DNA of 64,000 nucleotides from a bacterium (GCA_030524675.1 JAUNGE010000002.1:62001-126000); one strand, 5' to 3'; shown: positions 1-9,682, numbered from the stretch's first letter. A program made the numbers and translations. Notes: a model not told the origin generated them from the letters alone.

Positions 1-24
1 TCGTCAAGCGACATGTCCGTTTAG
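1..24 (-). repeat. Possible end of repeat family 1, cut by the window edge
   Basis: Read on the minus strand, these bases match the hairpin linker that precedes the repeat copy at 39.17 kb at about 19 of 23 positions, sharing TAAAC-n-GACATGTCGC. The differences fall mainly in the loop. This suggests that an inverted copy lies just left of the window. The match is short, so this is tentative. The rest of positions 25-224 shows no recognisable feature other than the leader of the next gene. Confidence 0.3.
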
Positions 25-224
25 GGAGTGTAAGCAATCTGTCAGTATAAAATTCATCAGAAATCTTGCTATCTAGGATGACTCATGGTAAAATTATAGC
101 CAGGCGGGGTATTATCTTGTAATCATAGGACGAGCTATGTGAATGGTACACAGTTTTTGTGTAGATGTGCGCATTGTATGCCAGCATGAAAATGTGACTT
201 CGGAAAGGAGAAGTTTTGTAACCA

Positions 225-1811
225 ATGGGAAGATTTTTGAATCCTGATAACAGCGCATTTTGCGATGTGCTGAACTCGAAAATATATGTGGATAAAACAA
301 AACTTTTAGAATATACCAACAATGCAATCAATACAACCTCTAAATTTATCTGCAACAGCCGTCCACGGCGTTTTGGTAAATCTATCACAGCAGATATGCT
401 GACTGCTTATTACAGCAAAGGGTGTGATTCAGAGCAGCTATTTGCAGAACTTGCTATTGGAAGAGATGTGGATTTCAAAAAGCATCTAAATCAATATGAT
501 GTAATTTACTTTGATGTGCAGTGGTGCTTGGCTCCCGCAAAAAATGTGGAGAATATCGTATCGTTTATTGAAAAAAGTGTAATTGGCGAACTAAAAGCAG
601 TATATCCAAATATTTTAACAGATGGAGTGACTTCACTTCCAGATGCGATGTCTACAATCAATGCAAAAACAGGCAGCCGATTTATTGTCATTATTGATGA
701 GTGGGATGTTTTGATTCGTGATGATGCAAAGAATCAAACGGTGCAAGATCAATACATCAATTTCTTACGGGGAATGTTTAAAGGAACAGAACCTTCAAAA
801 TTTATCAGTCTTGCATACTTGACAGGAATCTTGCCAATCAAGAAGCTGAAAACACAGTCGGCACTTAATAATTTCACTCAGTTTACCATGCTGAATCCGA
901 GTCTGTTGGCTCCATATGTCGGTTTTACGGAAGAGGAAGTATTGGAATTGTGCGATAAATATGGGCAAAATTTTGATGAGGTAAAACGATGGTATGATGG
1001 CTATCTGCTTGGGAAATATCATGTGTATAATCCCAATGCAGTTGTGAGTCTTATGCTGCAAGGAGAGTTTCAAAGCTATTGGTCGCAGACAGGCACGTTT
1101 GAGTCGATTCGCCCATTTATCAATATGGATTTCGACGGACTGAGGAATGCAATTATTGAAATGATTTCTGGTAATACTGTTGAAGTGGATACAGTATCTT
1201 TCCAAAATGATATAATTAGTTTTGAAAGCAAAGACGACGTGCTTACGCTTTTAATTCATCTCGGCTATCTTGCTTATAATCAGGGAAATAAAACAGCATT
1301 TATTCCGAATGAAGAAATACGGCAGGAGTTTATTTCCGCTACAAAAAGCAGAAAATGGAATGAGCTGATTGAGTTGGAAAAGCAGTCAAGGAACTTGCTT
1401 GATGCAACTCTTAATATGGAATCAGAAGAAGTTGCTGCGGCAATCGAAAAGATTCATACAGAATATGTTTCATCTATTCAGTACAACAATGAAAATTCAC
1501 TCAGCAGTGTGCTGACGATTGCCTACTTGAGCGCTATGCAATATTATTTCAAACCAATTCGAGAATTGCCTGCGGGAAGAGGTTTTGCGGATTTTGTGTT
1601 TATTCCCAAGATTGAATATGCGGCAGATTATCCAGCATTGGTTATAGAATTGAAATGGAACAAAAGCGCTAAGACGGCATTGCAGCAAATATATGAGAAA
1701 GAATATCCGCGTTCACTTCTGGAATATACTGGGAATATTCTTCTTGTAGGAATCAATTACGACAAAAAGAGTAAAACGCATCAATGTAAAATTGAGGAGT
1801 ATCATAAGTAG
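225..1811 (+). CDS. AAA-ATPase-like / PD-(D/E)XK nuclease-domain protein
   Basis: A 528-residue protein of the AAA-ATPase-like family common in gut Firmicutes and Bacteroidetes. The N-terminus has a P-loop-like segment, RRFGKS (about residues 48-53). A Walker-B-like IIDEWD lies near residue 157. The C-terminus carries the PD-(D/E)XK-type signature FADFVF (about 455) followed by ALVIELKW (about 471) and a conserved Gln-Ile-Tyr segment. The family is thought to combine NTPase and nuclease folds, but its biological role is not settled. AAAGGAG precedes the ATG. Base composition is visibly more AT-rich than the following operon, in keeping with an accessory, horizontally spread gene. It is single-gene and ends in a strong terminator. 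Confidence 0.85.
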   Translation: MGRFLNPDNSAFCDVLNSKIYVDKTKLLEYTNNAINTTSKFICNSRPRRFGKSITADMLTAYYSKGCDSEQLFAELAIGRDVDFKKHLNQYDVIYFDVQWCLAPAKNVENIVSFIEKSVIGELKAVYPNILTDGVTSLPDAMSTINAKTGSRFIVIIDEWDVLIRDDAKNQTVQDQYINFLRGMFKGTEPSKFISLAYLTGILPIKKLKTQSALNNFTQFTMLNPSLLAPYVGFTEEEVLELCDKYGQNFDEVKRWYDGYLLGKYHVYNPNAVVSLMLQGEFQSYWSQTGTFESIRPFINMDFDGLRNAIIEMISGNTVEVDTVSFQNDIISFESKDDVLTLLIHLGYLAYNQGNKTAFIPNEEIRQEFISATKSRKWNELIELEKQSRNLLDATLNMESEEVAAAIEKIHTEYVSSIQYNNENSLSSVLTIAYLSAMQYYFKPIRELPAGRGFADFVFIPKIEYAADYPALVIELKWNKSAKTALQQIYEKEYPRSLLEYTGNILLVGINYDKKSKTHQCKIEEYHK

Positions 1812-1823
1812 AAACATAGCAGT

Positions 1824-1880
1824 ACCAGCCTGTTTTCCGGTTCTATATGCTTTGCAGCATCGGAAGACAGGCTGGTTTTC
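1824..1880. terminator. Bidirectional terminator between the ATPase gene and the GntR gene
   Basis: Arms 1824-1839 and 1861-1876 pair over 16 bp with a single G-U, and TTTTC follows on the plus strand. It lies between two convergent genes and could serve both. Confidence 0.8.
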
Positions 1881-1882
1881 TG

Positions 1883-2581
1883 TTATTCGCAGGCTTTTGG
1901 TGAAGTCTGTGATTTTTTGTACAGTTCCATCCCCAGCCGAATGTGGTAGCGGCAGTAGATACCTGCCATCTCTTTGTCCTTTTCTCTGATGGCCTGCAGT
2001 ATTTTTTTGTGATAAATCACGCCGATACGGTAGTTTTCCAACCTCTCTGCCTGGGATAGAAATTGTTGGTGCGACAACAGATTGGAGTTTAGGTAATCGG
2101 CAATCTTGATGATAAATTTGTTTTTGGTTCCGACCGCAATCAGGTGGTGAAACCGGTTGGAGTAATAATTCTTTTCATCTGAATCACGGTGGCGTACCAT
2201 CTCCTGATAACAGGCTTCCAATTCATCAATTTCTTCTGGTGTCGCGCGCTCCACGAACAGTTCTGTACAGTAGGTGTCAAATGCGTAGCGAAATTCCATT
2301 AGTTCCAGGACGTCAGAAAGTTCAAGGTTAAAATAGCGGGTGCCTTCCAGGGAGACAGAATCCATGTTTTCTACATACGTGCCAGAGCCGCGTGCCTTTC
2401 TGAGAACAGAGATTGCTGTCAGGCTGGCGATGGCGTCGCGCACAGCGATGCGGCTGACGTTTAACTTGGCACAAAACTCATTTTCCGACCAGATTTTGTC
2501 TCCTGGTTTCCAGACACCTGACTGAATCTGGCTGGTAATAAAATCTACAATTTCCTCGCTGGCTTTGTGGTTGTATGACAT
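1883..2581 (-). CDS. GntR-family (FadR/FCD type) transcriptional regulator
   Basis: A 232-residue DNA-binding regulator. Residues about 8-75 form the GntR winged helix (SENEFCAKLNVSRIAVRDAI is the helix-turn-helix core). About 90-220 form an all-helical FCD effector domain of the FadR subfamily, with the spaced Asp/His residues that usually bind a metal and an acidic ligand. The start chosen is the ATG at 2581, preceded by AGGAGG; a 21-residue upstream extension has no such site. It is divergent from the aldolase operon at 2844, so it most likely controls that operon, with a sugar-acid-type metabolite as effector (inference from family and context). Confidence 0.88.
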   Translation of the reverse strand: MSYNHKASEEIVDFITSQIQSGVWKPGDKIWSENEFCAKLNVSRIAVRDAIASLTAISVLRKARGSGTYVENMDSVSLEGTRYFNLELSDVLELMEFRYAFDTYCTELFVERATPEEIDELEACYQEMVRHRDSDEKNYYSNRFHHLIAVGTKNKFIIKIADYLNSNLLSHQQFLSQAERLENYRIGVIYHKKILQAIREKDKEMAGIYCRYHIRLGMELYKKSQTSPKACE

Positions 2582-2673
2582 AAAATTTCCTCCTGTACAT
2601 AGTGGGGTTATATTCAGTATAGTGGAAAATGAAAAAGAAATCAATGGAGTATCCAGAAAAAGTGAAAAATAAT

Positions 2674-2740
2674 ATTACAACTTTTTCGAAAATAGTAAAA
2701 ACAAGAAAAGATTCTCTTGACTATTTGCATAAAGTTGTAG
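2674..2740. promoter_or_regulatory. Possible operator: spaced inverted repeat
   Basis: TTACAACTTT (2675-2684) and AAAGTTGTAG (2731-2740) form an almost perfect inverted pair about 46 bp apart. The right arm lies between the -35 and -10 boxes of the aldolase promoter. That position suits a repressor such as the divergent GntR protein, but the spacing is wide for one dimer. Confidence 0.35.
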
Positions 2741-2746
2741 TATTAT
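2717..2746 (+). promoter_or_regulatory. Sigma-A-type promoter of the aldolase operon
   Basis: TTGACT at 2717-2722, an 18-bp spacer and TATTAT at 2741-2746. The AUG lies about 95 bp downstream. Confidence 0.6.
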
Positions 2747-2843
2747 TTTAAAAGAACAGCAGATGAGGCAGTGACAGATATGAGAAAAAAGCAGAGAAAA
2801 GCTGTACAGGAATCTTTTTGAAATGACGGAGGTATGAAACAAG

Positions 2844-3632
2844 ATGGCAGAATTGTATTATAATGAAGTAAAACACAGATTAAAGGAAAAAGGAAAGGTA
2901 TCCGCCGCATGGCTGCACATGGCGAGCAATGTCTCAGCAGAGATTATGGCGAATGCAGGATTTGATGCGCTGGTGATTGACGTGGAGCATTCTCCGGTTG
3001 ACTATCAGACCATTCTGAGCATGTGCCAAGCAATCAAAGGAACTGGATGTCTTCCTTTTGCCAGAGCACCGTGGAATGATTTGATTGCAATCAAGCGAAT
3101 TCTGGACTGCGGCGTGATGGGGCTGTCCATTCCTTATGTCAATACGGCGGAGGAAGCGAGAGAGGCAGTGAGACGCTGCAAATATCCGACAAAGGGACTG
3201 CGCGGCATTGCCGGAAGCCCGAGAGCATGCGGATTCGGTATGAACAGAGGTCAGTACTTACAGAGAGCAAACGATGAAAATCTGGTGATGATTGCGATTG
3301 AGACGCCAGAGGGTATCCGAAATCTTCCAGAGATTATGAAAATCGAGGATTTGGACGGCATTTTCATCGGGCCGATGGACCTCTCCACTTCTATGGGCAT
3401 GATGGGGCAGTATGACCGAGAGGAATTTAAGGCGGCAATTAAGCAGATTGAGGATATTGTGCTTCCTTCCGAGAAATTCCTGGCGACAGTCGCAAACGAT
3501 GCGCAGGCTGCTCAAATTTTATATGACAAAGGCTATAATTTTGTTATAATGATGTCAGACGCTGTGGATTTGTCCAAGATGGCGGCGAAGACGGTACAGG
3601 AGTTCAAGAAGAGAAATCCGGAAAGACTGTGA
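2844..3632 (+). CDS. HpcH/HpaI-family aldolase (2-keto-3-deoxy sugar acid or heptanedioate aldolase type)
   Basis: A 262-residue class II, metal-dependent pyruvate aldolase. Family members reversibly split 4-hydroxy-2-oxo acids into pyruvate and an aldehyde. The active-site residues line up with HpaI: DVEHSP gives His49 as base, FARAP gives Arg74, AIETPEG gives metal ligand Glu153 and GPMDLS gives metal ligand Asp179. The spacing matches the E. coli enzyme with a constant offset of four. It is the first gene of an operon with a TIM-barrel isomerase and a 2-hydroxyacid dehydrogenase. The substrate is probably a 2-keto-3-deoxy sugar acid, but the exact one cannot be read from sequence. Confidence 0.9.
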   Translation: MAELYYNEVKHRLKEKGKVSAAWLHMASNVSAEIMANAGFDALVIDVEHSPVDYQTILSMCQAIKGTGCLPFARAPWNDLIAIKRILDCGVMGLSIPYVNTAEEAREAVRRCKYPTKGLRGIAGSPRACGFGMNRGQYLQRANDENLVMIAIETPEGIRNLPEIMKIEDLDGIFIGPMDLSTSMGMMGQYDREEFKAAIKQIEDIVLPSEKFLATVANDAQAAQILYDKGYNFVIMMSDAVDLSKMAAKTVQEFKKRNPERL

Positions 3633-3701
3633 TGCGGCTTTCCAGGAATCATGCAAGCGGAGAAACAACAGAAATAGCAAGCAAAGAAAAGAGGGATTAG
3701 A

Positions 3702-4604
3702 ATGAGAGAACCGATTCAGAAATATTTCCAGGTGGGAACCATTCAGTGGATGACGCATCCGCCGGTGAGCTATGACATCGTGTCTTCTGTGAAGACGATT
3801 GCGACAGACGCATTCTTTTGCGCGATTGAAGTTGGAAAAATGCCGGATGACGAGACCAGGGACAAAGTAAAGAGAATCCTGGAACAGTCCCACTTAAAAG
3901 TATGTTATGGCGCACAGCCGAGACTTCTAGGGCCAAAATTAAATCCGAATGATATCGACGAGGAAGGCAGAAAGAAAGCCGAGGCGACACTGCTTGAGGC
4001 GATTGACGAGGCAGAGTATCTCGGGGCAAAGGGAATCGCCTTTCTGGCAGGAAAATGGGCGCCCGAAACAAAAGACCTGGCATATGCGCAGCTTTTAAAG
4101 ACCACGAGAAATATCTGCACTTACGCAGCATCCAAGGGGATGATGGTAGAACTGGAAGTCTTTGATTTTGATATGGACAAGGCAGCTCTGATTGGGCCGG
4201 CACCCTATGCGGCAAAGTTTGCAGCAGACATGAGATGCACACACAATAACTTTGGCCTTTTGGTGGACCTGTCTCATTTCCCGACTACATACGAGACCAG
4301 CAAGTTTGTCATTCAGACACTGCGCCCGTACATCACACATCTGCACATCGGAAATGCAGTGGTGAAAGAAGGATGCGAGGCATATGGCGACCAGCACCCG
4401 CGATTTGGATTCCCAAATTCTGCAAACGATGTGGATGAATTGGTGGATTTCTTCACAGTGCTGAAGGAAGAGGGATTCTTCAACGCAAAGAATCCGTATG
4501 TCCTTTCTATGGAGGTAAAACCTTGGGCAGATGAGGACGGAGATATTATTCTGGCAAACACGAAGCGTGTGATAAATCGCGCGTGGGCTCTGGTGGAAGA
4601 CTGA
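3702..4604 (+). CDS. Sugar phosphate isomerase/epimerase-like TIM-barrel protein
   Basis: A 300-residue AP-endonuclease-2-like TIM barrel (xylose isomerase-like family). Expected metal ligands are visible in order: the Glu in MVELEVFDFD, the Asp/His pair in LLVDLSHFP, the His residues of THLHIGN and the Glu of SMEVKP. This family isomerises or epimerises sugars, keto-sugars or inositol derivatives. It lies 69 bp after the aldolase and 63 bp before the dehydrogenase, on the same strand, so the three probably form one catabolic operon. Substrate unknown. Confidence 0.82.
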   Translation: MREPIQKYFQVGTIQWMTHPPVSYDIVSSVKTIATDAFFCAIEVGKMPDDETRDKVKRILEQSHLKVCYGAQPRLLGPKLNPNDIDEEGRKKAEATLLEAIDEAEYLGAKGIAFLAGKWAPETKDLAYAQLLKTTRNICTYAASKGMMVELEVFDFDMDKAALIGPAPYAAKFAADMRCTHNNFGLLVDLSHFPTTYETSKFVIQTLRPYITHLHIGNAVVKEGCEAYGDQHPRFGFPNSANDVDELVDFFTVLKEEGFFNAKNPYVLSMEVKPWADEDGDIILANTKRVINRAWALVED

Positions 4605-4667
4605 GAAACCTGAAAAATGGCAAACTATCTTTTGACCCAATAGGATAAGAGGAAAGGAACTATATAT

Positions 4668-5630
4668 ATGAAGATTGTAATATTGGATGGTTACACTGAA
4701 AATCCAGGTGATTTGAGCTGGTCTGGCCTGGAGAAACTCGGGGAGTTGACTGTGTATGACCGCACGACAGACCACAGCTTGATTGTGGAGCGAATCGGTG
4801 ACGCCGAGGCTGTGTATACAAATAAGACTCCTATCACAAAAGAGACGATTCAGGCATGCCCGAACATGAAATTTATCGGTGTGCTGGCGACAGGATACAA
4901 TGTGGTGGATGTGCAGGCCGCCAAAGAGGCTGGCGTTGTCGTGAGCAATATCCCAACCTATGGAACAGACGCTGTGGCGCAGTTTGCGATTGCCCTTCTG
5001 CTCGAGCTGTGCCATCACATCGGAGAACATTCGGACTGCGTAAAACGAGGCGACTGGAGCAGCAACGTGGACTGGTGTTTCTGGAATTATCCGCTGATGG
5101 AGCTGGCGGGAAAGACGATGGGCATCATCGGATTTGGGCGAATCGGCCAGCGAACGGCACAGATTGCACAGGCATTGGGAATGAAAGTTTTGGCGTATGA
5201 CAGAAATCACAATGCAGCGCTGGAAACTGAAACATGTCACTATGCGGATATGGATGAACTGCTGGCGAACGCCGATGTGATTTCTCTGCACTGTCCGCTG
5301 TTTCCTGAGACGGAAGGTATCATCAACAAAGACAGCATTGCAAGGATGAAAGATGGCGTTCTGATTATCAACAGCTCAAGAGGACCATTGATTGTGGAAG
5401 AGGATTTGCGGGACGCCCTAAACAGCGGAAAAGTCGGAGGCGCGGCTGTGGACGTTGTGTCCACGGAGCCGATTCGCATGGACAATCCTCTGCTGTCCGC
5501 GAAAAATATGATTATCACACCACACATTGCATGGGCGCCGAAGGAGTCCAGACAGCGCCTCATGGATATTGCTGTGGAGAATCTGCGCCAATTCCTGGCA
5601 GGAACGCCGCAGAACGTGGTAAACCGTTAG
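4668..5630 (+). CDS. D-2-hydroxyacid dehydrogenase (NAD-dependent)
   Basis: A 320-residue enzyme of the D-isomer 2-hydroxyacid dehydrogenase family, which interconverts 2-oxo and D-2-hydroxy acids with NAD(H). The Rossmann motif GFGRIG is at 155-160. The catalytic Arg238 (NSSRGP), Glu267 (STEP) and His286 (PHIAWAP) form the usual triad. The N-terminal half matches the substrate domain (GVLATGYNVVD). It closes the aldolase operon. It may reduce hydroxypyruvate or glyoxylate, or another 2-oxo acid made by the aldolase; it resembles the glycerate dehydrogenase branch but the substrate is not proven. Confidence 0.9.
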   Translation: MKIVILDGYTENPGDLSWSGLEKLGELTVYDRTTDHSLIVERIGDAEAVYTNKTPITKETIQACPNMKFIGVLATGYNVVDVQAAKEAGVVVSNIPTYGTDAVAQFAIALLLELCHHIGEHSDCVKRGDWSSNVDWCFWNYPLMELAGKTMGIIGFGRIGQRTAQIAQALGMKVLAYDRNHNAALETETCHYADMDELLANADVISLHCPLFPETEGIINKDSIARMKDGVLIINSSRGPLIVEEDLRDALNSGKVGGAAVDVVSTEPIRMDNPLLSAKNMIITPHIAWAPKESRQRLMDIAVENLRQFLAGTPQNVVNR

Positions 5631-5810
5631 GTGATAGAAAGAGCCGACAGCAACAAGAAGGGCTTGTTTACCGCAGACCGCAGACCCAAAATGGCTGCCC
5701 ATTATTATAGACAGCGCTGGCAGAATGTGCCGAATTTTGATTACAAAACTCAAAAATAAAGAAAGACGCAGCCATGCATGTATCGGATATAACTGATGGA
5801 CGCAAGGTCT

Positions 5811-5855
5811 GAAAAATTGCCGGACAAGAAGCGAGATTTTGCTCCTTGTCCGGCA
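5811..5855 (-). terminator. Terminator of the yesN-like gene
   Basis: Perfect 11-bp arms 5818-5828 and 5845-5855. On the minus strand the hairpin is followed by ATTTTTC, so it fits the end of the gene at 5876. The rest of 5631-5875 shows no other feature. Confidence 0.7.
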
Positions 5856-5875
5856 GTAAATACATATAAAAGATG

Positions 5876-7495
5876 TCAGGTTTCTTCTGTGTGTGTGAGC
5901 ATATGATTCTGCACATATTCTCTGGGTGAGATACCCTCCACTTTCTTAAATACCTTACTGAAATAAAATGCACTCTCAAATCCCAGTTGGTCGGCCACTT
6001 CGTAAATTTTCAAATCCTGCTCCAGCAGCATGGACTTTGCTCGGGATATTTTTTTCTGCGTGATGTATTCCGAAAAACCGATGTTACAGTTCTTTCGGAA
6101 CAGAGAACTTAAATAATTCGGACTCAGACCAAAGACGGCGGCCACTTCGTTCAGAGTCAGCCGCTCTTCAATGTGGCTGTTGATGTATTTCTGCACGTTG
6201 GAGACCACATGGTCTTTGTATGTTTTGCGCTTGCTTTTCAGAATATCGCACAGACCATCCCGCAGCAGATTCAGCCACTGAACAATCTGGGGGACATCTT
6301 TTTGGCGGTAGATGGAACGGTATCCATCAGGATATGCCGAAAAAATTTCTTGTAGTGTGCTTTCCCCGTCGGGCAGCAGAAACAGAGCCAGATAGAGGAT
6401 GTTGCAGGTGCCGTCCATGGCCTGTAGATAGCGGTTGGGATTGGCGGAGAACAGGTCTGCAATTTCTGTCAAGGTGCGGTATAAAATATCCGTATCAAAT
6501 TCTTCAAACGCCTGTGTCAGCGCGCCGCGGAACAGGGCGATATTGAAAGAATTGCGGGAGGATGCGTCGCTTTCCTGAGAGAAAGAGAGCACCGGATGCG
6601 TGCGGTCCGTCATGCGGAACGCCTGTCTAGCCTCCTGATAGGAGATGCTGATTTTCATCGGGTCATCCACAGCGCTTCCGATACCGATAGTTGGCCAGAC
6701 ATTAAAATAATTGTGCGCCATGGTGCAGGCATTGTCCATAGCGCTTCGCACCTTTGCAAAATCCAGGTCTTCTCTGGAAGAAAAGCAGCAGATAACAGCG
6801 AAATGCTTTCTGTCCAGGGAAATGACATGGCAGGAGAGATGGCGGGACAGAATCTCCTGGATAATCTGCAGGCTGCTGGAATACAGGTTCGCCTGTTTTG
6901 CGGCGTCCATGTGGGCGTCGGCGTCACTGTGAATCTCGCCGTGACAGGTCAGGTACGCTTCGCCAGAGAAATTGAGTTTCAAATCCTGCAGCTGAATTTC
7001 AAACTGTTCGCGGCTGTCAAACAGATTGTGTAACAGACGGATAAAAAATTTATCGCTGTAGCTTTGCAGGGCCGGACGCCCCACAGATTGTTTGTAGGCA
7101 CTGCTGGCTCTCAGTTCCTCGAGGCGTTCCAGCGCCTTTTTGACGGAAGCGCTAAGAACGTCCGCATCCAGCTCCAGTTTTATCAGGTAATCTGTCACCT
7201 GATAGGTGAGCGCTTGCTTAATCAGAGCAAATTCTTCGTAACTGGTCAGAACAATAAACAGAGGGATGGAGCCAAACTCCTCTCTGCATGCTTTCACTAG
7301 GTCCAGTCCGTTCATAATCGGCATTTTAATGTCTGTAATCACAAGCTCAGGCGTGTATTCGCGCACCATGTTCAGGGCCGCTTCGCCGTTCATGGCGGTT
7401 CCGCACACTTCCAGCCCATAGTCTGCCCAGTTTATCATGGATTTGATGCCAATCTGTACCAAGGGCTCGTCGTCAACAATCAAAACTTTTAACAT
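5876..7495 (-). CDS. Response regulator, YesN type (REC + AraC HTH)
   Basis: A 539-residue cytosolic regulator. An N-terminal receiver domain (about 1-120) has the acidic pocket VDDEP and phospho-acceptor Asp55 in VITDIKMP. A long middle linker follows. A C-terminal AraC double helix-turn-helix (about 430-530) ends with the typical FSKVFKKVEGISPREY signature. It lies directly downstream of its likely sensor kinase. Both are divergent from a sugar ABC operon, the usual arrangement for carbohydrate-responsive YesM/YesN systems. It probably activates the operon starting at 9739. Confidence 0.92.
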   Translation of the reverse strand: MLKVLIVDDEPLVQIGIKSMINWADYGLEVCGTAMNGEAALNMVREYTPELVITDIKMPIMNGLDLVKACREEFGSIPLFIVLTSYEEFALIKQALTYQVTDYLIKLELDADVLSASVKKALERLEELRASSAYKQSVGRPALQSYSDKFFIRLLHNLFDSREQFEIQLQDLKLNFSGEAYLTCHGEIHSDADAHMDAAKQANLYSSSLQIIQEILSRHLSCHVISLDRKHFAVICCFSSREDLDFAKVRSAMDNACTMAHNYFNVWPTIGIGSAVDDPMKISISYQEARQAFRMTDRTHPVLSFSQESDASSRNSFNIALFRGALTQAFEEFDTDILYRTLTEIADLFSANPNRYLQAMDGTCNILYLALFLLPDGESTLQEIFSAYPDGYRSIYRQKDVPQIVQWLNLLRDGLCDILKSKRKTYKDHVVSNVQKYINSHIEERLTLNEVAAVFGLSPNYLSSLFRKNCNIGFSEYITQKKISRAKSMLLEQDLKIYEVADQLGFESAFYFSKVFKKVEGISPREYVQNHMLTHTEET

Positions 7496-7614
7496 AATTT
7501 CCTCCCATTGCTTTTCAGCTAGTATTCTGTAAATTCCTATGGATTTTTATCCGTTTCTATCTGGTATTCCCATTCACGTATGCTCCTGTCAAATGCAGTT
7601 TTTATCATGTTCTG

Positions 7615-9465
7615 TCAGGAAAACCGGCAGGGAAGCGTGATGTGCATCGTTGTGTATTCGCCAAGCTGACTCTCGATGGTGATGCCGTACTGTTCCCCGA
7701 ACTCATATTGGATGCGCTTTGCAACGTTGCTGATTCCCACATGGCGAAAGAAGTCAGCTGTTGGAGCGGTATCTCCTTTGAGTACCTTTTCGATGGTTTC
7801 CTGGCTCATGCCTATGCCATTGTCCGTGACAGAAATACAAAGGAGGCGGGGTTCATCCGACAGAGTTTCCTGTGAGACCTTGACAAGAATGTGTCCGGCA
7901 CAGCCTTTGGGCTCGATGCCGTGAAACATAGCATTTTCAATGATGGGCTGCAGTGTAAACCGGTGTATGAGACACTGGAGCAGTTCATCGGACTCTATCT
8001 GATAGTCCATGGAGATGGTTCCCCCATAGCGGTACTGCTGAATCAAAAAATAGTCTTTCACCAAGTCCAGTTCTTCTTTCAGAGGAATCAGGGCAGCGGT
8101 CCCTTTGGACACATTTTTCATGAGCCGCGCGAGGGAAGTTGTCATCTCCGCAATTCCAGAGGCGTTCTGAATGGTTGCCATCCATTTGATAGAGTTCAGA
8201 GTATTGTAGAGAAAATGAGGATTGATCTGACTTTGGAGGATCTGGTATTCCAGGTCCTTTTTTTGTTTCTCATCTTCCACTTTCTTGTCCATCAGCGTCA
8301 CCACATTTTCGGACATATGGTTGACACATCTGCCGATGGCGCCGAACTCATCCGGCCATTCGATGGACGGGTCTCTGGAAAAGTCGCCGAGGGCAATGCT
8401 GTCAATTTTTTTCAGAAGCGCCTGTATCGGTTGGTTGATAATTCGGTTCAGGAAGATGTAGAGCAAAAATCCCAGGAAAATGATAATCGCTGTGATTCCT
8501 ACAATGATAGCGACATACAACTGGCTCTGCGCCTGATAGGCTTCCTCGGAGAGCAGCTGAGAAATCTGCCAGCCCTCCGTTCCGAGCGGGCAGGTAATGA
8601 TGGTTCTGCGCGACCCGTCGGGTAGTTTTACTTGGCGCGCTATGGTATTCGGGTCGAAGGTGCGGTCACTGATGTCGGAGAGCGTCTGAAAGTCAAAATC
8701 TGTCTCCACAAGAGCGCCGTCCGACAGCTGGTATATATGGCTGCCTATGTGAAGATAGAGACAGGAGTCCTGTTCCAGATAAAAAGAATCCAGGTAATCC
8801 AGGAAAAGACGGTCCGATATTGCCACATAGCTCCAGCCTACGGCTTCCGTACTGTACTGACTGTAAACAGGGCGCAGAATGGGCAGAATCATATAGCGGC
8901 CGACCGGAAAAAGCGGGTCGCTGCAAAGCCCGATCCAGATGCGTGTTGGAGATTGGAGCAGTTCTTCAAAAAAATCTGAGTGATGTAAAATATCAGCGGC
9001 AATGGAAGTAGTGCTGGAGGATGTGTCAGAAATCTGCAGGTAGTTCTTCTGATTGCAGGGCGATATGACAACACGCGATATGTAGGAGGAAGAGTAGGTG
9101 TTGTTGTATTCTTCCTTCAGGCGGTTGTAGGTATTCAGTGCAAGAATACGCAGATAGGCATCATCTGACGAGATGGAAGGCATACGGGAGTGCTCCTTAA
9201 TGGATTCCAGGTAGTGACTGATGTCTGTATTTGTGCAGCACCATTGACTGAAGGCGAGGATATTCTCCATATTCGCAGAGACATTGTTGGAAATAATTTG
9301 AAGATTGTGCTCTGCAGACTGCAGCTGGTTCTGACGCAGAAAGGACTGAAACACGAAGAAACAGATAAATACTGTGATGATGGCGATGGCGGCCGTGATG
9401 GCTACAGTGCCTGCCAGCACCTTTCCGCGGATGGAGGAAAACAGAGCTGGAATCTTCTTTTTCAT
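7615..9465 (-). CDS. Sensor histidine kinase, YesM type
   Basis: A 616-residue membrane sensor. A transmembrane segment lies near residues 14-38, then an extracytoplasmic sensing domain (about 40-325), a second membrane helix (about 325-350) and a HAMP linker. A His_kinase domain follows with the phospho-acceptor His in QSQINPHFLYNTLNSI, then a HATPase with the N box (IENAMFHGIEP) and the G box (VTDNGIGM). It is the upstream partner of the YesN-like gene, about 120 bp away. The ligand is probably a sugar or a sugar-loaded binding protein (family knowledge). Confidence 0.92.
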   Translation of the reverse strand: MKKKIPALFSSIRGKVLAGTVAITAAIAIITVFICFFVFQSFLRQNQLQSAEHNLQIISNNVSANMENILAFSQWCCTNTDISHYLESIKEHSRMPSISSDDAYLRILALNTYNRLKEEYNNTYSSSYISRVVISPCNQKNYLQISDTSSSTTSIAADILHHSDFFEELLQSPTRIWIGLCSDPLFPVGRYMILPILRPVYSQYSTEAVGWSYVAISDRLFLDYLDSFYLEQDSCLYLHIGSHIYQLSDGALVETDFDFQTLSDISDRTFDPNTIARQVKLPDGSRRTIITCPLGTEGWQISQLLSEEAYQAQSQLYVAIIVGITAIIIFLGFLLYIFLNRIINQPIQALLKKIDSIALGDFSRDPSIEWPDEFGAIGRCVNHMSENVVTLMDKKVEDEKQKKDLEYQILQSQINPHFLYNTLNSIKWMATIQNASGIAEMTTSLARLMKNVSKGTAALIPLKEELDLVKDYFLIQQYRYGGTISMDYQIESDELLQCLIHRFTLQPIIENAMFHGIEPKGCAGHILVKVSQETLSDEPRLLCISVTDNGIGMSQETIEKVLKGDTAPTADFFRHVGISNVAKRIQYEFGEQYGITIESQLGEYTTMHITLPCRFS

Positions 9466-9653
9466 AAAAATAAGCCTCCTTTGAAAGCTGTTTTTTCTAT
9501 ATCACTATCATATGATGACAAGCTGTTTTTGTCAAATGGATACAATCGTTGAAAAGTACTAATTACAATAAAAAAGTGCATTTTTTGTGTGCGATTCCAA
9601 AAATATAACAGAATAAATTGGAAAAAAGGAAAGCTTTTTTGGTAAAAAAACCA

Positions 9654-9682
9654 TTCAGAAAAGGCAAGAAAGTTCTTATAAT
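9654..9682 (+). promoter_or_regulatory. Promoter candidate of the sugar ABC operon
   Basis: TATAAT at 9677-9682 has a weak -35 box TTCAGA 17 bp upstream. A weak -35 box suits an activator-dependent promoter, in line with control by the divergent YesN-like regulator. Confidence 0.45.

Noticed and set aside
4095-5291. A long minus-strand frame over the isomerase and dehydrogenase genes.
   Set aside because: It is antisense to two well-supported enzymes and has no recognisable domain.
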